From Pristionchus mayeri (lineage: Eukaryota; Nematoda; Chromadorea; Rhabditida; Neodiplogasteridae), in assembly GCA_036245805.1 (NCBI GenBank), contig BTRK01000005.1:15104984-15168983 (forward strand): a stretch of 64,000 bases of DNA, read 5' to 3'. This document shows, piece after piece, positions 58,601 through 64,000 of the stretch. Positions within the stretch are counted from its first letter, which is position 1. Every line of letters starts with the position of its first letter. The notes beneath the pieces were generated by a model. That model saw nothing but the letters and a program-made list of their open reading frames with translations, was not told the origin of the DNA and did no database searches. The position numbers and the translations under genes were made by a program.

Positions 58601-59020
58601 GAGAAAGTGTACGAAAAGGATTTGTCGGTGTTGAATTGCTACCACTGCTTATTGTTGGGCAAATTTGAAAGTGAGTTAAAGAAGATCATTCACGTCAATG
58701 AAGCGATCGCACATCCTTCTGTGAAAGTTTGTGAGTCGCGTGATCTGATCTCTGAAGTACTCTGCAGCCAATTCGACGGTCCTGGGAAATGTAAATACAA
58801 TTTTTGCTTGCAGAACATTTATTAAAATTTCAGCCTTTTCATGACATGAGGGTGCAACCTTCGCTTTTTATAAACTGGAACTGAGAGTCACTCACTTACT
58901 CTTTATGAAATGCGATGCTTTTGGGGACCATAGACTCAATGAATTCCGGAGTTACCTTGAATGTTGCCGATTTTTTGTATCTACATCTTTCAAGAGTTGC
59001 TTTACCTCGCCGTGCTCCAT
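49618..59020 (-). CDS. Protein kinase with long helical N-terminal region (about 700 aa)
   Basis: Exons: 58900-59020, 58694-58781, 58271-58434, 58023-58133, 57825-57903, 57159-57222, 57007-57071, 56557-56664, 56286-56322, 56024-56117, 55834-55929, 55721-55791, 55615-55650, 55447-55517, 55288-55374, 54573-54679, 54228-54331, 54045-54141, 53865-53958, ~53719-53808, 50071-50180, 49962-50000, 49752-49839, 49618-49689 (TGA). The first ~380 residues are helical, with no domain I can name. The C-terminal kinase has Gly loop SSGGEGAVF, beta-3 Lys in VAAKKFW, catalytic HGDLKPAN (Asp and Asn kept, Arg replaced by Gly: a non-RD kinase), DFGLS, GTPRYMAPE and DVWSYGVVLWKM, ending near RPTFYKITTEIL. This resembles tyrosine-kinase-like-group Ser/Thr kinases. 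Introns hold MITEs and a 3.5-kb repeat field. The first exon needs a one-base frame change near 58956, and the donor after 53719 is unclear. Confidence 0.75.
51030..52190. repeat. Tandem array of about 2.6 copies of a 450-bp unit
   Basis: Positions 51030-51479 and 51480-51929 are almost identical over 450 bp, and a diverged partial third unit follows to about 52190. Only single-base differences separate units 1 and 2, for example GTGGGCAACT against GTGGACAACT. Such identity implies recent tandem duplication or homogenisation. Confidence 0.85.
52441..52513 (-). pseudogene. tRNA-like pseudogene
   Basis: On the minus strand ATGGCCGAGTGGCTAAGGCG is a good class II (Ser/Leu-type) A-box region and GGGTTCGAAGCCC a T arm with B box. 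The anticodon arm does not pair and the acceptor ends are not complementary. It is probably a decayed tRNA gene or a tRNA-derived repeat end. Confidence 0.5.
54930..55280. mobile_element. 351-bp MITE with TACTTA target duplication at a splice donor
   Basis: Terminal inverted repeats of about 27 bp: CTAGGGCGGCAAGAACGGAT on the left and the complement of ACCCGTTCTTGGCGCCCTAG on the right. Flanks are TACTTA at 54924-54929 and 55281-55286. The interior repeats ACGGGTCAG many times in both orientations and has a GAGAGAGCATG-like centre. No coding capacity. The right duplication overlaps the GTAAGTA donor of the kinase exon ending at 55288. Confidence 0.8.
56906..56922. repeat. Homopolymer run of 17 G
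   Basis: Seventeen consecutive G in a kinase intron; length is likely to vary between reads and isolates. Confidence 0.7.
57312..57801. mobile_element. 490-bp foldback MITE in kinase intron
   Basis: Arms of about 240 bp begin AGTACGAGCTAATTGCC and end in its complement GGCGATTAGCTCGTACT, with GC-rich CGGCGGGCCGCGGC-type stretches inside each end and an inner pair AATAAACTCAGTTT / AAACTGAGTTTATT. The dinucleotide TA sits at both outer edges, as in Tc1/mariner-type insertions, but the evidence for that class is weak. The host intron uses a GC donor (GAG|gcaagt at 57824). Confidence 0.7.
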
Positions 59021-59671
59021 TGCAACCTTAAAAATACGTGAATATGATCGATAAATATGAAAATTCGGCGAGAATTGCAATAGAAAGAGCGATGCTGGTC
59101 ACTCTTATCACTTGTTTTCGAGCATTGCAATCATTGCCCCTTCGCCATCTCTTTCTGTTTCTCTCCATCTCTCTCTATCGCCCACTCTCTTTCACTCGCT
59201 CTCTTTCTCTCTCTCTCTTTGTCACTCACTCCGGCACGTGAGTAAAGCACTAGCATCAAGACGTTAACACATTTTGAGACAGTGCTTGAATCCTATGTCC
59301 GTTTTTGGCAAGAAGAAAGAAGCAGGAAAGTACTTATTTTGCGACTGCAGCTACATCATCCAATATCCGATACCTCTCTTAAAGAGAATTAAGAATAATT
59401 CGCTAGTATTACTAGGCCTGAGAAGTGCCCGATCAATGCTGTTATCTTCCCTTGGATTCGTTTATTTGTACATCTTCGCTAGACTTTCGGTTTTTATCGA
59501 GTTTTATCAAGTGTATATGAGAGTTTTGTGGATATGTAATTTGTCTTTTGATTCGATTCGTTTCTCTCTTCACTACTTCTCCTCATTAGCTCTTCTCCTG
59601 CTGCTGTTTCTTCTACAATTAACTTTAATAATTAGCTAATTAACTTTATTAATTAACTTTAACTTTATTAA
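59021..59671. other. Spacer between kinase start and phosphatase stop
   Basis: Contains a CT-rich tract at 59160-59225 (CTCTCTTTCTCTCTCTCTCT) that is probably part of the kinase promoter or 5' leader region, and AT-rich TTAATTAAC repeats at 59625-59680. A 121-codon ORF at 59274-59639 on + has no homologous character that I recognise and is rejected as a gene. Confidence 0.45.
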
Positions 59672-62159
59672 TTAGCAATTAACCTGCGCGGCCTGCAGAG
59701 CCGGTGGCGCCACTTTCGTGTACCCGTCGTCGTGTTCACAGGCTACGTCGTGCTCACCACGGAACAGCTTGGCTGCAGAGGGATACGGTAGGCAAGGTAC
59801 GGTAGCCTGGTACTGGTAATACGGTACCAGGCTACCGTAACCGTATCTGTCCTCAACTCACGCTTGTCATCCGGATGGTAGGTCTTGACAGGCACGTACG
59901 TCTTGAAACCGATGCGTCCCGTCGAGTCGACCAGGCAGACCGCCCCACGATTCGGCTGAGAAAAATCAGTTATCGATTGGTTACAGTACGCTACCGTAGC
60001 CTACCGTACCTTGTCCGGATAGTAGGCGGCGGCGGAAAATACGGTGACCAGCTTGTGCCCAAAGAAGTTGAACCCATTCATCATCATCTCAACGGCACTT
60101 AGTTCCACGGTACTACAGTACTCGAACTCAGTGATACCAGGTGTACGGTAGTCAGGGTACGCTTTCATGGTTACTGCACCTGATGCCCGCGGATGACGAG
60201 TTTAATGTCCAGATCGGCGCACACTTTCTCTAGGGTCTCCTCGCCGAAGTAGATGCTCACGCCGCGTACCTTGTTCTTGATCTCCCTGAGATTAGGGATC
60301 GGGTTACGGTATCGGTTTGGATACAGTAGGACTATGGTTCGGGTTTAAGGGGCCGCCTGGTACCGTACTTGGCCAGTCCGACCATGGGGTCGGCCCACAG
60401 CAGGTCCGTCGCGATTTCATTCGTCGCCACGTCACGCAGCGGCTTCGGGATCTGAACACAGTAATATGGTACCGTACAACGGGAACCTGGTATGGTACCA
60501 CATAAATCTGGTACCGTACCAGGTTTTTTGATACCATGCCAGATATGCCTGTTACCGTGTCAAATGATCACCGTGCCACGTGAGCTTGGTACCGTACCTT
60601 GAGCAGGTGGTCGCGACTCTTCATCTTGCTCGAGATGCCCCCGTGCATGCAGAGAATGTTGCCTGCGACGACGCACGAGAGGGGAAGATGGCAGAAGACG
60701 TCGTTGAACATCTCGAACAGCTCCTGAGCCCTCGTCTGCAAGCATCGTTCACTCTGGGTCCTAGCACGAATGGGTACGGTTGGGTACGGTATGGGACAGC
60801 AGGGTACGAAAGGTACGGTAGGATATTGCATGGTTGTATACGGTACCGGGTTCAGGAAGCGCTCCTTGATCTCGGCAAAGAAGCCGTAGGCCTTGTTGAT
60901 CGCGCGGCACTCGTGGTTCCCGCGGAGAAGCGCGAACTGAACGAGATTACAGTAGGAGGGATACGGTAGGAGGGCACGGTACCTGACCGGGGTAGACGAA
61001 CTTGAGCAAGAACAGCAACATGACGACCTCGAGCGATTGACGGCCGCTGAACAGGAGTTCCATATCACTTGAGTAGTACCTGGCACCAGAGTACGGTACC
61101 ATTTTGAATGGAACCAGGTACCAGGAGTACGGTACTATTTGGTTGGTACCAGGATCCATGAGAGTTGCGGTGCCGTACCGATCAACGTAGTCGCCGAGGA
61201 AGACGTAGCGCTGCGTGACATAGCCGGGCCGGTCGCCCTCGCGAAACATCTCGAAGATGCGCATGAGATCAATGTACTGCAAGGAATACGGTATGATCAT
61301 TGGGAGGGATGCTGTAGTTGGTACTATAGAGCGATTTGTAGATTCGGGATGGAGGGATGCGTTAGGAACAGGGCGCAATCGTGATAAGGGCGACATCGTT
61401 TCAAGGGTACGGTAGCTTTCGAGGGATACTGTAGATTGGGAGTACAGTACTTGTCCGTGAATGTCGCCGATGATGACGATGGGCACCTTGGCCTCGATCA
61501 TCGGAGGCTCGCCGGAGAACACCTAAAATAAACAATGCAATCAATCGATAAATCGATATCTCTACCGTACCTTCTTAACCTTCTGCAGCACGAGCTTGAT
61601 CTGGTCGTAGGTGAACGGGAACTGCAATGCAAAAAGACTGTACATATCACCGCTACCGTAGTCCAACTGTGGCCTACAGTACCCCGCTACCTTAGCCCTG
61701 CAGTACCACGGGAGTGCTGTATGCTTACGTAGTGGCCTCTCTTGGCGTGCTTCTTCTTCGACAGCTTCTTTATCAGCCTGATGAATAATGGCGTCGGATT
61801 CTTCTCCGCCTCTCTCGGGTCACTCTGGCAGCCGCGCGGCCGACTCTGGCTACGGTCGATGTCCGGAGAGGCGGTGCCGCCCGTGGCACCGGTACCAGTG
61901 GTACCAGTGGCACCCGTGAAATCCTCCGCCCCGGTCTGGGTCTTCCTGCAAGGGTTCGGTAAGATTAGGGTAAGGATGTGGTAGGAACTGTATCAGATGT
62001 ATACTGTAGCTAATCTCACACGTCATCATTCTTGTCGTTCTCATCCGTTTGGTCGTTCTCTCCAGGGTTGGTCTTGGGCGGTGGCTCGGAGGTGGGAGAA
62101 GGGGAGGAGGGAGGAGGAGGGGGAGAGGAGGAGGGTGGAGGAGGAGGAGTGGTCGCCAT
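59672..62159 (-). CDS. PPP-family Ser/Thr protein phosphatase, PP1-like (443 aa)
   Basis: Thirteen exons: 62020-62159, 61729-61945, 61571-61621, 61451-61522, 61179-61276, 60983-61046, 60847-60936, 60598-60735, 60369-60451, 60180-60285, 60010-60087, 59862-59955, 59672-59772 (TAA). All metal-binding and catalytic PPP signatures are intact: GDIHG (155-159), GDYVDRG (188-194), RGNHE (219-223), HGG (275-277) and RGHQ (350-353), followed by LVTVFSAAAYY. The enzyme removes phosphate from Ser/Thr using two metal ions. The catalytic core is closest to PP1. A 130-residue N-terminal extension is Pro/Ser-rich (MATTPPPPPSSS..) then Gly/Thr/Ala- and Lys-rich, probably disordered. Nematodes carry many such PP1 relatives, often male germline expressed. 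Introns are unusually dense in TACGGTA/GGTACC motifs. Confidence 0.92.
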
Positions 62160-62533
62160 AGAGGAGAGCCACCGATGGTGACGAGAGAAGAGGGGGTGAA
62201 TGAATGGAGGAGGAGGAAGAGAGGGAGGGAAGAGTGAGAAAGTATGGAAATTATGATGAATAATTGCATAATAAGTAACGAAATATGCAGATCGAGTTCA
62301 ATTTGGAAAATTAGTCAGTATACGTGCTTTAGTGTCCCATCTGCAAAAGTGACTTCAGCAAAATTTTAAGATACAACTATTTTATCTGTATTCAAAATGT
62401 ATTTGTGTCCATTGTGCCCTGGAGTTCTTCAGATTTCATTGGTAAATTTCGCAATATTTTATCAGAGGCTACCTAAAGATTCACAGAAATCTCGGCATCA
62501 AAACAGTAATAAATACACGAAATTGATATATTT

Positions 62534-63896
62534 TCATTCTCGTTGATCGTATTCCTCAGGAATTTCAGCGAAGAAATGCTTGTCAGAATCGGGGCGGTCC
62601 GGTAGTTCTCCATACGTGAATAACTGCCACTCTAATGACGTCAGGGGATCGTCGGCAGGGAGTGAAAGCTGAAAAAAATTCACTTTGATGGATCGAAAAG
62701 AAGCATATTTCTTTGAGTTTGAGGAAAGAGCCTAAACGAGGGACGCTGAATAACCGCTTACCTCGGCAATGGTAACACCCAGTGAGAATACGTCAGCCAG
62801 AGGAGTGACTTTTCCTTTCCTCACTTCGGGAGCCATGTACCAAATATTTCCAGAACCGTAGTTGTTATACTCCTGAATGTATGCAAGTTTAGGAGAAATT
62901 CGAAATAGATCGCTTCGAATTTTCTTAGGGATGATTAGCAATTATGAGACTTACGAGGGATCCAGAAGTAAATTGGCGATCTTAATGGTGCCATCTTCGA
63001 TTCTCATGAGATTTCCTGGCTGGATGTCCAGGTGGACGATGCCATTCTCTCCAAGGTGCTTCAGAGCCTGATAAAATGTTGATTTGAACGAAAAGTAGAA
63101 GATCAGAGCAATATTTTGTGATCACTTTCACCTCTGAACTTTCATTTTCGTCTCACCTGAAGAGTATCCATGAGAATCTTTTCGAGATCCTCATACGACA
63201 GTTTGTTCATCCGCTCCCAATATGCATCAACACTCTCAGCGCAAGCTTCGATCTGAAAGAAATTATGCATGAACTTATGTCTAGACTCCGCAAGCTCCGC
63301 CCTGCGGTCCTGCAGCTATGTAAAATCGTCTAGAATTACCGCTTCAAAATTGCACTTAATGATAATTTAAAGATAAATTCTGTAAATAACAAACCATAAG
63401 GAACAGAGATTTATTCTCTTTCCATGCCAGCTCGTACTTGACAATATTAGGGTGTGGCGCGATCAGATTGTGCATGCGAACCTGGAATGTTTAAATTATT
63501 ATCAACCAAAAATATAATTATTTTTCAACCTCAATATTTGTAACTTAAACCCTCGCCTCATTGAGATCCTTGAGATTGTAGTTCCTTCCCGTATTCTTTC
63601 TTTTCTCCACTTCAACGTTGAATTCCTTCAGGACGAAAGACTCGCCTGATTCCCTCGACTGCACAACAGTTACCTGAAAATAGTAAACGATTTTTTAACA
63701 ATTTTATTTAAGTAATTTATTGTAAAAATAGAATAGAATGTGGGTACCTTGCCGAACTCTCCCTTTCCGAAAACGCTTATTCATTTAAATTCATGAAAAT
63801 ATCAATGAATTCATGAAAATATCACTCACTTTCTGTCTTTCAGCATTGAGTAGTCGGGCAGATGTGGGCACTTCGAGGGAAGACATGAAGAGTTTT
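62534..63896 (-). CDS. Wee1/Myt1-like probable pseudokinase, 5' end incomplete
   Basis: Exons 63830-63896, 63748-63775, 63551-63673, 63395-63481, 63157-63252, 62955-63067, 62762-62912, 62534-62668 (TGA). Kinase marks: Gly loop VFGKGEFGKV, beta-3 Lys in FVLKEF, HPNIVKYELAWKENKSLFLM, catalytic HLDIQPGN, YMAPEVRKGKVTPLADVFSL and a short tail with LSLPADD. HLDI.P.N together with ADVFSLG.TI.E is characteristic of the Wee1/Myt1 family, which phosphorylates inhibitory residues of CDK1. Here the metal-binding DFG is replaced by ANL (IKIANLLL), and the C-lobe stops about 45 residues after ADVFSLG, well short of a full kinase. It is therefore likely non-catalytic. The first exon enters in phase 1, so at least one more exon lies upstream, possibly beyond the window. 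Confidence 0.75.
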
Positions 63897-64000
63897 CTGA
63901 AAATTTTTACTAAAGCGATTTAAAGCATTACTTGTTGTGATAATTGCAGATGGAAATCGAAGGAGAGGGTGAGCGCGTATTGAGAGAGAGTGAATGAGTG
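63897..64000. other. Upstream edge of the pseudokinase gene
   Basis: Intron or 5' leader sequence ending in the acceptor atttttcag (minus strand). It contains a CT-rich stretch. I cannot place a start codon in the available bases. Confidence 0.4.

Noticed and set aside
59274..59639. 121-aa plus-strand ORF with a hydrophobic Leu-rich end
   Set aside because: It has no recognisable homology or splicing and lies in AT- and CT-rich spacer; the Leu run comes from a CTCCTGCTGCTG tract.
61850..62269. 139-aa minus-strand ORF rich in Leu/Pro/His
   Set aside because: It is a frame shadow of the Pro-rich first exon and second exon of the phosphatase; the correct frame encodes MATTPPPP and KTQTGAED.
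1..64000. CRISPR array, bacterial operon or plasmid features
   Set aside because: There are no regularly spaced direct repeats with unique spacers and no bacterial gene organisation. Introns and the spliced genes show that this is eukaryotic nuclear DNA.

Overview
The window is animal nuclear DNA, most likely from a nematode and plausibly a diplogastrid such as Pristionchus. Genes are cut into many small exons (11 to about 215 nt) by short GT-AG introns. Several start codons follow directly on a splice-acceptor-like sequence, as expected for trans-spliced leaders. The gene content (small secreted Cys proteins in local arrays, a PP1-like phosphatase, carboxylesterase, SDR, GNAT) fits a nematode. 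The motif TACGGTA recurs at and inside introns, and many 5' splice sites read GTACGGTA. The genus is an inference; no marker gene here fixes it. I rebuilt the gene models by hand from splice sites and reading-frame continuity. Most long uninterrupted ORFs in the window are chance shadows.

Layout. 1-9.5 kb: no complete gene. It holds two TATA boxes, each followed by a short candidate first exon (4008-4048 and 8167-8177) that can splice in frame into the first gene. 9569-13027 (+): a 298-aa protein of unknown function (paralogue 1). 13-19 kb: gene-poor, with many GAGAGAGCATGC palindromic repeats. 19058-23603 (-): classical short-chain dehydrogenase whose first intron holds a 1.27-kb foldback element with tRNA-like modules. 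24373-27784 (-): type-B carboxylesterase with some irregular splice sites and a 90-bp palindromic MITE. 28.6-38.5 kb: a cluster of six small secreted six-cysteine proteins (A on +, B to F on -) plus a remnant. A, C and F are intact, B has a stop codon, D is frameshifted and truncated, E has a poly-C frameshift. They share a promoter block around TTGATGACGTGTC. A 1.17-kb foldback lies between B and C. 38788-41407 (-): paralogue 2 of the first gene, in inverted orientation with identical exon phases. 44230-46213 (-): GNAT acetyltransferase. 49022-49092 (-): tRNA-Gly(UCC). 49618-59020 (-): a roughly 24-exon protein kinase with a long helical N-terminus and TE-laden introns. 59672-62159 (-): complete PPP-family Ser/Thr phosphatase. 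62534-63896 (-, open at its 5' end): Wee1/Myt1-like protein that lacks the DFG motif, so a likely pseudokinase.

How things fit together. The signalling genes at the right end (non-RD kinase, PP1-like phosphatase, Myt1-like pseudokinase) lie head-to-tail on one strand, but the sequence does not show that they share a pathway. Two themes run through the window. One is recent local duplication: the inverted paralogue pair and the secreted cluster. The other is colonisation of introns by palindromic, terminal-inverted-repeat elements, some of which touch splice sites.
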